A stretch of 16,465 bases of DNA, from contig HF997910.1 in the NCBI GenBank assembly GCA_000433635.1, forward strand, positions 1 to 16,465, read 5' to 3'. Shown one piece after another: positions 1 through 7,200 of the stretch; position 1 is the first letter of the stretch, and every line of letters begins with the position of its first letter. The DNA comes from Ruminococcus sp. CAG:254 (GTDB taxonomy: Bacteria; Bacillota; Clostridia; Oscillospirales; Ruminococcaceae). The notes beneath the pieces are model-generated. The model saw only the letters and a list, made by a program, of their open reading frames with translations, was not told where the DNA came from and ran no database searches. The translations under genes were made by a program, and so were the position numbers.

Positions 1-882
1 CTTGAAGAACCAGTCTGGTGTCTGGCTGTGCCATACGAGGGTATGACCACGAACCGGAATCTTATTTTTTCCGCAGTATTTCAGAAGGGCATCTGCCTGT
101 GCGAAGTTGACCTGCGGATTTGTGTTGTCACCGCTTGCCTGCGAAGCAGCCTGATCCAATACATAATCTGGCTTCAATTCGTTGCCGAATGTAATGCTTT
201 CATTGAAGTGCTTTTCTACCAGATCCATGAAGGACGGAGAAGCCAGGTTGGAAGCCATAATCGCAGTACCGATTTTGAAGTAGCCATTGTAAACATCCTT
301 GATAGAGGCAATGTCGTCCTGAATCGGAATGATCGGGGCTTCTGCAAGGGTGAAGTCGTCAATATACAGTTTGGATATATCATTGCATTCAAAGTAAACA
401 TAGACCTTAGAAACTTCACTGGTAAAGCTGAACTTGATGTTGGAAAATTCCACCCAGTCGCCGTTAGAAGTTTCGGTTGCCAGATTGCTGTAATGCCGTT
501 CACCGGCAGCATCGGTGTATTCCAGACTCAGCTTAATGCTGTTGTACCATTCTGGCTTTGCAAACGCACTGACGGTGTATTCCTTGTTTGGTTCGCAGAT
601 GTCATCCAGCAAAAGCTGCGGGCCATGCCAGCCTTTGCTGCGGTCGGATACCATCATGGAAGAAGAGCCGCTGTGTGCCTGGCTATCGGTGATGGAAATG
701 GATTCGACACCACCTCTTCCGGTAAACGGTAACGATGCACTGCTGTCCTCAAAATCCGAGCTGTAAATAATTGCACCGGTTTCGGCATCGGCTGCGGTTA
801 CGGTTGCAAATGGAATGGATGTGCTGAGCAGCACAGCACCCAGCAGCCCCGCAAGAACCTTTTTGGCTGTGTGTTGTTTCAT
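1..882 (-). CDS. Endo-1,4-beta-xylanase, CBM22-GH10, secreted (3' end cut off)
   Basis: Codons run without a stop from ATG at 882 to the window edge (294 residues, product incomplete). Residues 1-33 form a signal peptide (KKVLAGLLGAVLLSTS, then an Ala-rich cleavage region). Residues about 37-180 read as a CBM22 (CBM4_9-type) xylan-binding beta-sandwich ending in LYIDDFTLAEA. From about 188 the chain enters a GH10 barrel: YFKIGTAI, FGNELKP and RGHTLVWHSQTPDWFF are typical GH10 landmarks. The acid/base and nucleophile Glu residues lie beyond the edge, so activity cannot be judged. The product should cleave xylan backbones outside the cell. A C-terminal dockerin would fit the dockerin operon in this window but is not visible. 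The start has GGGAGGT about 9 nt upstream. It is divergent from cotJA and has its own promoter. Confidence 0.93.
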   Translation of the reverse strand, partial: MKQHTAKKVLAGLLGAVLLSTSIPFATVTAADAETGAIIYSSDFEDSSASLPFTGRGGVESISITDSQAHSGSSSMMVSDRSKGWHGPQLLLDDICEPNKEYTVSAFAKPEWYNSIKLSLEYTDAAGERHYSNLATETSNGDWVEFSNIKFSFTSEVSKVYVYFECNDISKLYIDDFTLAEAPIIPIQDDIASIKDVYNGYFKIGTAIMASNLASPSFMDLVEKHFNESITFGNELKPDYVLDQAASQASGDNTNPQVNFAQADALLKYCGKNKIPVRGHTLVWHSQTPDWFFK

Positions 883-906
883 AAATGTAAACCTCCCTAA
901 ATAGAA

Positions 907-921
907 CAAGAACGTTTCTTG
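907..921. promoter_or_regulatory. 15-bp inverted repeat in the xylanase leader
   Basis: CAAGAA and TTCTTG flank a 3-nt CGT centre, a perfect 6-bp dyad lying directly next to the repeat at 924-948 and about 10 nt upstream of the ribosome site. Possible operator for a sugar-responsive repressor; not matched to a known consensus. Confidence 0.4.
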
Positions 922-923
922 AT

Positions 924-948
924 AGAAAGCAAAGTGATGTTGCTTTCT
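924..948. promoter_or_regulatory. 9-bp inverted repeat just downstream of the xylanase transcription start
   Basis: AGAAAGCAA (924-932) and TTGCTTTCT (940-948) are perfect complements around a 7-nt centre. The position, about 12-36 nt inside the predicted transcript, suits a roadblock operator or an mRNA leader hairpin. The choice between DNA and RNA function is inference. Confidence 0.45.
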
Positions 949-966
949 AAAAAACCAGATGGATTT

Positions 967-996
967 AGTATACCATATTTTTTCTGAAATGTAAAT
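967..996 (-). promoter_or_regulatory. Sigma-A promoter of the xylanase gene
   Basis: On the minus strand TTTACA (991-996) and TATACT (967-972) are separated by 18 bp, and the -10 is preceded by TGG, giving an extended -10. The predicted transcript starts near 960, leaving a leader of about 78 nt that contains two inverted repeats. Confidence 0.65.
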
Positions 997-1087
997 GCTT
1001 TTGGTGTGGAAAGCTTGTATTTTTGTTGAAATTTACTACAACCCAGATGAAAAATATAGCAAGTTGTACAAATGCAGAAACAGAGTC

Positions 1088-1114
1088 ACGCTTTTGAAAA
1101 ACGGGGCATATGTT
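1088..1114 (+). promoter_or_regulatory. Candidate mother-cell sporulation promoter of cotJABC
   Basis: CATATGTT (1107-1114) with AC 17 bp upstream (1088-1089) resembles the AC-N16/17-CATAnnnT pattern of sigma-K and the CATA-type -10 shared by sigma-E. No good sigma-A pair was seen in 1020-1180. In Bacillus subtilis cotJ is sigma-E dependent; the assignment here is inferred from a short match. Apart from this and the xylanase control region I see nothing else in 883-1182. Confidence 0.35.
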
Positions 1115-1182
1115 GCAGTAAGGGGCGGTCTGGAGGAAAGCAGAGCCGTTCCCAAACGATGGAAAAAAGTGAGGGGTTATTG

Positions 1183-1446
1183 ATGCAATGGAATCATCAG
1201 GGAATGGAGTTGGAGTTCCAGCCAGAAATGGCATGGGATCACTTCCATTTATTTGAAGACACACCGCAGCCACCGGAACAAACTGGCATGCGGACACCAC
1301 TGCCAGAGGAAACGCCAATTGGTATGGCATATGTACCTTATCAGCAGTGGGATACGACTTTTTCAGCGGAGGAAGGATTTCCGAAGGGAACGATTTTCCC
1401 GCAGCTGTACAAACCATTTTGTCCGGGAGGTGAACGGCATGCGTGA
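1183..1446 (+). CDS. cotJA: Spore coat-associated protein CotJA
   Basis: The 87-residue product ends in the CotJA signature: IGMAYVPYQQWD followed by YKPF near the C-terminus, after a variable acidic/Pro-rich N-terminal part. CotJA is a small coat protein encoded with CotJB and CotJC and thought to sit in the inner coat. I chose ATG 1183 because GAGGGG lies 6 nt upstream; an in-frame ATG at 1159 has no nearby ribosome site. The stop overlaps the cotJB start by 8 bp, so translation is probably coupled. First gene of a three-gene operon. Molecular function is not established for the family. Confidence 0.88.
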   Translation: MQWNHQGMELEFQPEMAWDHFHLFEDTPQPPEQTGMRTPLPEETPIGMAYVPYQQWDTTFSAEEGFPKGTIFPQLYKPFCPGGERHA

Positions 1447-1708
1447 ACAGGAATTGCTGTTGCGGAGTTTACAGCAGTGTGATTTTACGCTGTATGAGTT
1501 GCAGTTGTATCTGGATACGCATCCGAACTGCAAACGGGCGATGGAACAGTACCGGAAACATCTGGAGATGAAGCAGAAAGCCGAGAAGATGTATGTGGAA
1601 AAGTATGGTCCGATTCGTCCGAGCCAGTCCAACACAACAGAGCGTTGGAACTGGGTGGATGCACCGTGGCCGTGGGAAAAGGAGGCAAACTGCGATGTGG
1701 ACGTATGA
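1439..1708 (+). CDS. cotJB: Spore coat protein CotJB
   Basis: The 89-residue product matches CotJB over its length: MREQELLLRSLQQCDF, the LYLDTHP block, the helical YRKHLEMK stretch and the WNWVDAPWPWE motif near the C-terminus. The gene starts at an ATG with GGAGG 8 nt upstream, inside the last codons of cotJA, and its 3' end overlaps cotJC by 14 bp. Such nested junctions imply tight stoichiometric co-translation of the three proteins. The family has no known enzymatic activity; it is a coat or coat-assembly component. Confidence 0.9.
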   Translation: MREQELLLRSLQQCDFTLYELQLYLDTHPNCKRAMEQYRKHLEMKQKAEKMYVEKYGPIRPSQSNTTERWNWVDAPWPWEKEANCDVDV

Positions 1709-2324
1709 GAAGAAACTGCAATATCCGGTAAACATTAAAACGCCAAATCCTCGGCTTGCAAAGTTTATTATTTCCCAGCTGGGCGGGCCAGACGGAGAAC
1801 TTGCTGCTTCGCTGCGATATATGCACCAGCGATATGGCATGAAAAACAATCAGGTCAAGGGGATTCTAACCGACATTGCAACGGAAGAACTGGCACATGT
1901 GGAAATGGTATCGGCGATTTTATACCAGCTGACCCGTGACATGACACCGGAACAGATTCTGCAAGACGGCTATGCAGAATATTTTGTAGACCATACTGCT
2001 GGCATTTATCCGCAGGGGGCATCTGGTATGCCGTTTACGGCTGCCTATTTCCAGTCAAAGGGCGACCCGATTACAGACCTGACGGAAGACCTTGCAGCGG
2101 AACAAAAGGCACGCAGCACGTATGAAAATATTTTACGTCTGTGTGATGACCCAGACGTTCGAGAGCCGATTAAATTTCTCCGGCAGCGGGAAATCGTGCA
2201 TTTTCAGCGGTTTGGAGAGGCAATGCGAATGGTACAGGATGAGTTAAATTCTAAGAACTTTTATTGCTGCAATCCGGCATTTGACAAAGGCTGTGGAAAG
2301 CAGCAGAAGCGTTCCGGAAAATAA
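1695..2324 (+). CDS. cotJC: Spore coat protein CotJC, manganese-catalase family
   Basis: The 209-residue product is a ferritin-like four-helix protein of the Mn-catalase family, which disproportionates hydrogen peroxide. Expected di-manganese ligands are present: E35 (GELAASLRY), E65 and H68 (EELAHVE), E136 (AAEQKAR) and H169 (REIVHF). Ligand assignment is by analogy with characterised Mn catalases. A Cys-rich tail (CCNPAFDKGCG) follows the helices. ATG 1695 has GGAGG 9 nt upstream and lies within cotJB. In endospore formers CotJC is a coat protein; in an anaerobe it may also protect against oxygen exposure. A hairpin terminator follows directly. Confidence 0.93.
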   Translation: MWTYEKKLQYPVNIKTPNPRLAKFIISQLGGPDGELAASLRYMHQRYGMKNNQVKGILTDIATEELAHVEMVSAILYQLTRDMTPEQILQDGYAEYFVDHTAGIYPQGASGMPFTAAYFQSKGDPITDLTEDLAAEQKARSTYENILRLCDDPDVREPIKFLRQREIVHFQRFGEAMRMVQDELNSKNFYCCNPAFDKGCGKQQKRSGK

Positions 2325-2339
2325 CACGCTGCAAAACAG

Positions 2340-2381
2340 AACTGCCCGTGCACGAGAGGGTGCATCGGGCAGTTTTGTTTT
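2340..2381 (+). terminator. Intrinsic terminator of cotJABC
   Basis: Fourteen paired bases with one bulge (AACTGCCCGTGCAC against GTGCATCGGGCAGTT), then TTTTGTTTT. It lies 15 nt after the cotJC stop and between convergent genes, so it may also limit read-through from the minus strand, though the T-run there is weak. Confidence 0.85.
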
Positions 2382-2396
2382 GCCTTGTAGAAAGTA

Positions 2397-3518
2397 TTAT
2401 TCGCCGTAGTAAGAGAACAGCTGACACGGAATCATGCCATTGTAAAGCTTTCTTCGTTTGGTTGCTGGTTTGCCGAAGAAGGATTCAAAGTTCGCATCTG
2501 GAGAAATCACATAGCAGGGATACTGCTTGTTTGCCGGAAAGACACTGCCCATAATCTGATAGAGCGATTCCGCAGCCTGTACATCTAAAAGCCGTTCACC
2601 GTATGGCGGATTGCAAATAATAATCTGTTCCGGAACGGCGGTAAAATCTGCAATATCCTGCTGCATCACATGAATCCGTGTTTTTACGCCAGCTTTGCGA
2701 ATGTTTTCTTCAGAGAGCCGAATCGCTTCTGGATCGCAGTCAAAACCGTATGCTTCAAAGGTGGTATCTCGTCGAATGGCAGCAATTGCCTCTGCACGAG
2801 CATTTGCCCAGACAGATGCCGGAATACAATCCCAGCGTTCCGCTGCAAAGTGGCGGTGCAAGCCCGGAGCAATGTGCATGGCTTTGAACGCTGCCTCAAT
2901 CAACAGCGTACCGCTGCCGCAGAACGGGTCGCAGACGACACTATTTTGCTTGACCCGTGCCAGGTCGACAATGCCAGCGGCAAGGGTTTCCTTGATGGGG
3001 GCAGCGTTGGCGTTTCTCCGATAACCTCGCTTATGCAGTCCAACACCGGAGCTGTCTAAATAAATGGTTACGAGATTCTTGCGGATGGAAAACTGAATCT
3101 GATGCACCGCACCGCTTTCCGAAAACCAGCTGGTCTGGTATTTCTGCCCCAGGCGTTCTACAGCTGCCTTTTTCAAGATGGACTGGCAGTCCGGAACGCT
3201 GTGCAGTTTGGAATCCAATGCATGTCCCTTAACTGGGAACGCATCATCTTTTCCAATCCACTCTTCGAGCGGCAGCTTTTTCATGCCTTGAAAGAGCTCC
3301 TCGAAGTTATAAGCTGGAAAACTGCCGAGTTGAATGAGAACCCGTTCCGCAGTGGAAAGACAGAGGTTTGCCATTGCCAGAAGGTGATAATCGCCCCGGA
3401 ATAAGATTCTGCCGTCCTGTACCTGAATCTGTTCTGCACCTAATTTTTTCAGTTCAAAATGGAGGGTATGTTCCAGACCAAAATGACACGGGCAGCACAT
3501 CCAAAATGTATGTTGCAT
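2397..3518 (-). CDS. THUMP-domain class I RNA methyltransferase (RlmL/YpsC type, 23S rRNA guanine-N2)
   Basis: The 373-residue product has an N-terminal ferredoxin-like/THUMP part (start motif CHFGLEHTL; RNA-binding region about 45-155) and a Rossmann-fold methyltransferase. DPFCGSGT (197-204) is the S-adenosylmethionine loop and NPPYGER (303-309) the catalytic NPPY motif typical of exocyclic-amine methylation. Length and order match YpsC of Firmicutes, homologous to the N-terminal half of E. coli RlmL (G2445 of 23S rRNA). The exact nucleotide is inferred. ATG 3518 has AGAAAGGA about 8 nt upstream. It follows the PBP gene on the same strand but a strong terminator separates them; I saw no convincing promoter in the remaining 37 nt, so partial read-through is possible. 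Confidence 0.92.
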   Translation of the reverse strand: MQHTFWMCCPCHFGLEHTLHFELKKLGAEQIQVQDGRILFRGDYHLLAMANLCLSTAERVLIQLGSFPAYNFEELFQGMKKLPLEEWIGKDDAFPVKGHALDSKLHSVPDCQSILKKAAVERLGQKYQTSWFSESGAVHQIQFSIRKNLVTIYLDSSGVGLHKRGYRRNANAAPIKETLAAGIVDLARVKQNSVVCDPFCGSGTLLIEAAFKAMHIAPGLHRHFAAERWDCIPASVWANARAEAIAAIRRDTTFEAYGFDCDPEAIRLSEENIRKAGVKTRIHVMQQDIADFTAVPEQIIICNPPYGERLLDVQAAESLYQIMGSVFPANKQYPCYVISPDANFESFFGKPATKRRKLYNGMIPCQLFSYYGE

Positions 3519-3555
3519 GGTGGTAGTCCTTTCTGTTTTAAGAAGATGATTTTTG

Positions 3556-3596
3556 AAAAAAGAAGCACATCATTTGGATTGCTGTGCTTCTTTTTT
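3556..3596 (-). terminator. Intrinsic terminator after the PBP gene
   Basis: GAAGCACA and TGTGCTTC are flanked on both sides by A6/T6 tracts, giving a stem of up to 14 bp with a 13-nt loop and a T-run on either strand. It lies 20 bp past the PBP stop and upstream of the methyltransferase start. Confidence 0.85.
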
Positions 3597-3615
3597 GGGT
3601 TATGCCAAGCTGATT

Positions 3616-6477
3616 TTATTCAGAAGGTTCTCCGCCAGATTCTCCACCGGATTCACCGCCGGAGGATTCTCCGCCAGAATCGCCGCCGCCGGAATCGCCG
3701 CCGCTGCTCTGACTGGTATCGCCGCCGGAGCTGTTGGAATTTTCATGTCCGCCATTGCCCTGACTGCTATGGTCGGTGTTGCTGGAGCTTTCAGAACTTT
3801 CGTCACTGCTGCTGTTGGTGGTGTGGTTGTTGTTGGATGGTGTTGTAACTGCTGGAGCAGTGTAGTGGTTGCCATCACAAACGGGAGCGTTTGTGGATTT
3901 CCAGTAGCCAACACCTAGTTTCTTGCAGTTTGGCCCTGCAATTTTACCAGTCTTTGCACACACATAACCTTCTACCACGTCATCATTGCTCGGATAGCTT
4001 GCACCGGTATCCAATTTATCAGCGTATTCGCCAATGATGTTATACCAGATTTGGTCGGATTCAAGGGATTCCGGCAACGATTGCCGTTCGGTGTATCCAA
4101 TCCAAACACCGCTAACGAAATCTTCCGTCATGCCGACAAAGGTCAAGTCATACCAGTTTTCGGTTGTACCAGTTTTTCCGGCAACATGTTTATTCTGTAA
4201 CTTTGCCTTGTCGCCCGTGCCGTTTTCAACAACATTTTGCAGCAGCTTATTCATGACATAAGCGGTTTCGCTGCTCACTGCCTTTCTCGGGCTGCCATCA
4301 TTTTCATAGATGAGAGTATCTTCACCCTGTTTCACCCATTTAATGATGTGTGGTTCAAAATGCGTTCCGTCGTTTCCGTATGGAATATAGCTGGAAACCA
4401 GATTTTCCAAGGTAACACCGTAGGTTAACGCACCCAGTGAAAGCGGTGCAAGGTCGTTATCGCTCTCGTTGTCAGTAGAGATGTTGTCCAGTTTCAAGCC
4501 CATTTTTTCGGTTGCGAAATCAAAGACCGCCTGCGTGCCGAGGTCATCGCAGATTTTTGCCGGAACAGTATTCAAAGACTTTGCAAGGGCATCGTATGCG
4601 AATACAGAACTGTGCGAATACGAGTTGCTGTAGTTTGCTGGCCAATCTTCGCCGTCTACCTGTTTCAGCGGTTCATCTGTAAACGTAGAACCCCAATGAA
4701 TCTTGTCATTTTCGAGTGCTAAGCCGTAGGTGGTCAGCGGCTTGATAGTAGAACCCGGCTGACGAGGTTCCATCGTGGCATAGTTCCAGCAGAGGGACTC
4801 TGTTTTCTCGCCGATGCTGCCGACAATTGCCTTAATATTGCCCTCATAGTCCATGGCAACAAATGCAGATTCCGGGTAGAGAATTTCGTCTGTAGAATAG
4901 TCGCCGTCCCCGTTCTGGTCGAGGTAAAGGGCAACATCCTCTTTGTTTCCAACGAGGTTGTCCAAATCCTTGTACTTGTCTTCAACATAGGATTGCATAT
5001 CCAAGTCCACGGTCGTTGCAATTTGATAGCCGCCGGCATTGATGCGGGCAATGGCTTCGTTGGAGGTGAGGTTGTACGTCTTTTCGAGGTAGTCAGCAAA
5101 TTCATAGATTGCGGTATCTACAACCCAAGAGGTTGCCTCTGCACTCAAATATTCGTTGTCTTCTTCCGGATGGGTTTCCTGATATTCATCAGAGTCTGTG
5201 AAAATCAGTTCTTCATTCAAGGCTGCCTGATATTCATCATAGGTAATCGAACCGTTGTCATACATCTGAAGCAGAACATATTTCTGACGAGATTTGTTAT
5301 CTTCTTTTCCCGTGTTGATAAATTCGCCGGTGGCTTCATCTTCGTAACCAGCAAACGGGTTCAAGGTGTTCGGGCTTTTTGGAATGGCAGCGAGGGAAGC
5401 AGCTTCTGCAATATCCAGTTCGCTGACATCTTTTCCGAAATATTTCTGTGAAGCAAGCTGAACGCCGTTGATAGGCCCGCCGAAGCCGATATAGTTCAGG
5501 TAGTTTTCCAGAATTTCATCTTTGCTGTAATTCTGTTCCAGTTCCATTGCACGGAAAATTTCACGAATTTTTCGGGCTGGAGATTGAACATCATCGCCCG
5601 TAATATTTTTAACGAGCTGCTGGGTGATGGTTGAACCGCCGACATCGGTATTATAGATGTGAATGAACATATTCACGAAAGCGTAGAAAGTTCTTCGATA
5701 ATCGACACCATCGTGCGTGTAAAAGCGTTCATCTTCGGCAGATACAAACGCATCCTTGACGTGCTGCGGAATCTGGTCGATGGTAACGGGGATTCGTTCG
5801 GTATGGTTGTTGACCTTATAAAGGCACACCAACTCTCCGTTGGAATCGTTTGCATAGACATAGGTATTATTTTTCATTTCCAGTTCCTCGATGGTAACAT
5901 CGGAAACTTCATCTCGGAAACTCATAACATAGACCGTCATGCCCGTTGCCACAATCGTTCCGGTGATGATACAAATCAGGAACAGGGAAACCAGTGTGGT
6001 GCAGAGAATTGAGAACGCTTTTCGGAGCGTTGGAAACCGTTTCGGTTTTTCTGCCTGAAGAGCATCGTTATAATACGGATATTCCGGTGTTCCCGTCGGG
6101 GGCTTATTGCAGAGGGCTGCATCTGCCTCACTCTCATAGATGACCCGTTCTCTGGGGTCTGGCGGTGGAGGGGTTGGCGGAACGGGTTTCTTTGCCGGCA
6201 GGTTTGCAGTCGTCGTTCTGGCTGCTGGCTTTGCAGGTGGCTTGGAAACGGGGCGTTTTGCGGTTGTATTTGCCGTCGGTTTTTTGACAGCAGGTTTTCG
6301 GTTCTGCGTGCCAGTTGGTCTGGCAGCAGTTGGCTTTTTTGCAGGGGATTTTCCGTGCGAAGCAGCCGTTGCACGACTGCCGGATGACCGTTTTGGCGGA
6401 GTTCCTCCGGCACGGGGTTTTCCGGCTTTTTCCGCAGCCGGACGGTGTTTCGGGTTGCGGGATGATTCCTGATTCAT
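3616..6477 (-). CDS. Class A penicillin-binding protein (glycosyltransferase/transpeptidase)
   Basis: The 953-residue product is a bifunctional peptidoglycan synthase of the PBP1A/PonA type. Order: cytoplasmic Lys/Pro/Ala/Thr-rich tail (1-150), one membrane segment (about 155-186), GT51 glycosyltransferase with catalytic E248 in AEDERFYTHDGVD, GGSTITQQLVKN (280-291) and RKIREIFRAMELEQ, then a transpeptidase with SxxK at S576 (GSTIK), SxN at 634-636 (SLN) and KTGT at 768-771. All catalytic motifs are intact. An EF-hand-like loop lies at 520-531 and a Gly/Ser/acidic tail at about 876-953. ATG 6477 was chosen for its AGAAAGGATG site and start of the tail; upstream in-frame codons lie in the leader and across the promoter. 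It is monocistronic, with a clear promoter and terminator. Confidence 0.95.
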   Translation of the reverse strand: MNQESSRNPKHRPAAEKAGKPRAGGTPPKRSSGSRATAASHGKSPAKKPTAARPTGTQNRKPAVKKPTANTTAKRPVSKPPAKPAARTTTANLPAKKPVPPTPPPPDPRERVIYESEADAALCNKPPTGTPEYPYYNDALQAEKPKRFPTLRKAFSILCTTLVSLFLICIITGTIVATGMTVYVMSFRDEVSDVTIEELEMKNNTYVYANDSNGELVCLYKVNNHTERIPVTIDQIPQHVKDAFVSAEDERFYTHDGVDYRRTFYAFVNMFIHIYNTDVGGSTITQQLVKNITGDDVQSPARKIREIFRAMELEQNYSKDEILENYLNYIGFGGPINGVQLASQKYFGKDVSELDIAEAASLAAIPKSPNTLNPFAGYEDEATGEFINTGKEDNKSRQKYVLLQMYDNGSITYDEYQAALNEELIFTDSDEYQETHPEEDNEYLSAEATSWVVDTAIYEFADYLEKTYNLTSNEAIARINAGGYQIATTVDLDMQSYVEDKYKDLDNLVGNKEDVALYLDQNGDGDYSTDEILYPESAFVAMDYEGNIKAIVGSIGEKTESLCWNYATMEPRQPGSTIKPLTTYGLALENDKIHWGSTFTDEPLKQVDGEDWPANYSNSYSHSSVFAYDALAKSLNTVPAKICDDLGTQAVFDFATEKMGLKLDNISTDNESDNDLAPLSLGALTYGVTLENLVSSYIPYGNDGTHFEPHIIKWVKQGEDTLIYENDGSPRKAVSSETAYVMNKLLQNVVENGTGDKAKLQNKHVAGKTGTTENWYDLTFVGMTEDFVSGVWIGYTERQSLPESLESDQIWYNIIGEYADKLDTGASYPSNDDVVEGYVCAKTGKIAGPNCKKLGVGYWKSTNAPVCDGNHYTAPAVTTPSNNNHTTNSSSDESSESSSNTDHSSQGNGGHENSNSSGGDTSQSSGGDSGGGDSGGESSGGESGGESGGEPSE
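3619..3729 (-). repeat. Degenerate Gly/Ser/Glu-coding repeat at the PBP C-terminus
   Basis: Residues 917-953 of the PBP are imperfect SGG-D/E units, with three near-identical SGGE copies close to the end. The DNA is a low-complexity run of tcyccgcc-like units that could expand or contract by slippage. It encodes a flexible, negatively charged tail outside the membrane. Confidence 0.7.
4885..4920 (-). other. EF-hand-like calcium loop coding segment inside the PBP
   Basis: PBP residues 520-531 read DQNGDGDYSTDE, with D/N/D at positions 1, 3 and 5, Gly at 6, an aromatic at 8 and Glu at 12, matching the 12-residue EF-hand loop. It lies in the segment leading into the transpeptidase domain. Calcium binding is inferred. 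Confidence 0.6.
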
Positions 6478-6597
6478 TGCTGTGCATCCTTTCTGTTGAT
6501 GATGAAAAAAATCAGACTTTTTGGGAGCGGTGACCAAAATAGAATTTTTTAGGATTTTCAGCCGCTCAGTGGTCGAAAAACGGGCAATATTTCTTTT

Positions 6598-6626
6598 ATT
6601 ATACCACAAAGCCGGTCGGATGTTAA
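6598..6626 (-). promoter_or_regulatory. Sigma-A promoter of the PBP gene
   Basis: On the minus strand TTAACA (6621-6626), a 17-bp spacer and TATAAT (6598-6603) preceded by TGG (extended -10). The predicted start near 6591 leaves a leader of about 114 nt. Confidence 0.8.
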
Positions 6627-6652
6627 GTGGTTTCTGAAAAAAGCGAGAAAAA

Positions 6653-6667
6653 TATACAACCTGTATA
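6653..6667. promoter_or_regulatory. 15-bp perfect inverted repeat between PBP and BofC-like genes
   Basis: TATACA and TGTATA flank ACC. The dyad lies 26 bp upstream of the PBP -35 and 78 bp upstream of the divergent BofC-like gene, where a regulator could act on both. It also resembles tandem -10 elements, so it could be promoter sequence for the plus strand. Confidence 0.35.
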
Positions 6668-6745
6668 AATTTTTCTTTTTTGGGAATCCTGTTTCTGTTA
6701 CTTATCCGAAAAATCAGACGGAAAACCGAACAGGAGGAAAGACGT

Positions 6746-7072
6746 ATGACAAAATATCGGGCAGTTTCTGTGGTGTTGATGAGCATTTTAATCGCAGCCG
6801 TGATTGTGCTGTGTGCGTTGTCGCAGTCGATTCAGAATAAACGGGTAGCGGCAAAGACAGAGGAATCTTCAACCTTGCCGCAGGTGGATTATGTGCTGGG
6901 AGAGTATGAAGGGTATCTGGCAGTCTTTCGGGGCGAACAGCAAAAGCCGTATCAGGTGTTACAAATGCCGGTGCAGTTGCTGCCGGAGGAAGACCAGGGA
7001 GCAATTGAAGCTGGGATTCACGTTCAGACCGAGCAGGAGTTGCGGCGGTTATTAGAAGATTTTGCATCATAA
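6746..7072 (+). CDS. Small membrane-anchored protein with a BofC C-terminal-like domain
   Basis: The 108-residue product has one N-terminal membrane segment or uncleaved signal (about 6-26), a short linker, and a compact domain (about 47-107): YVLGEYEGYLAVFRG, then QLLPEEDQGAIEAGI and a Leu-rich end. This pattern resembles the BofC C-terminal domain, known in Bacillus as part of a forespore-secreted regulator of SpoIVB-dependent sigma-K activation; many clostridia carry such short membrane-anchored versions of unknown role. The assignment rests on recalled pattern, not alignment. The start has AGGAGG 8 nt upstream, and the gene is closed by its own terminator. It is divergent from the PBP gene; no convincing sigma-A promoter was seen. 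Confidence 0.7.
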   Translation: MTKYRAVSVVLMSILIAAVIVLCALSQSIQNKRVAAKTEESSTLPQVDYVLGEYEGYLAVFRGEQQKPYQVLQMPVQLLPEEDQGAIEAGIHVQTEQELRRLLEDFAS

Positions 7073-7078
7073 AGAAAG

Positions 7079-7116
7079 ACAGCGGATGACAAAATTTGTT
7101 GTCCGCTGTTGTTTTT
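7079..7116 (+). terminator. Intrinsic terminator of the BofC-like gene
   Basis: ACAGCGGA pairs with TCCGCTGT and the stem extends through two G-U pairs to about 15 bp, followed by TGTTTTT. It begins 7 nt after the stop codon. Confidence 0.85.
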
Positions 7117-7200
7117 ATAATTCGACAAAAAATAGCGAGAAATCGAAAAAACTGCATAAAATAAAGAGGCAAAATTTGTATATTTTTTACGTAAAAATTA

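Noticed and set aside
28..732. 234-codon plus-strand open frame at the left edge
   Set aside because: Lies opposite the xylanase gene, whose CBM22 and GH10 motifs are clear; no ribosome site.
3600..3914. 104-codon Pro/Thr/Ala-rich minus-strand frame overlapping the PBP 3' end
   Set aside because: Low-complexity shadow of the Gly/Ser repeat region in another frame.
6478..6786. 103-codon N-terminal extension of the PBP
   Set aside because: It crosses the promoter at 6598-6626; the start at 6477 has a good ribosome site.
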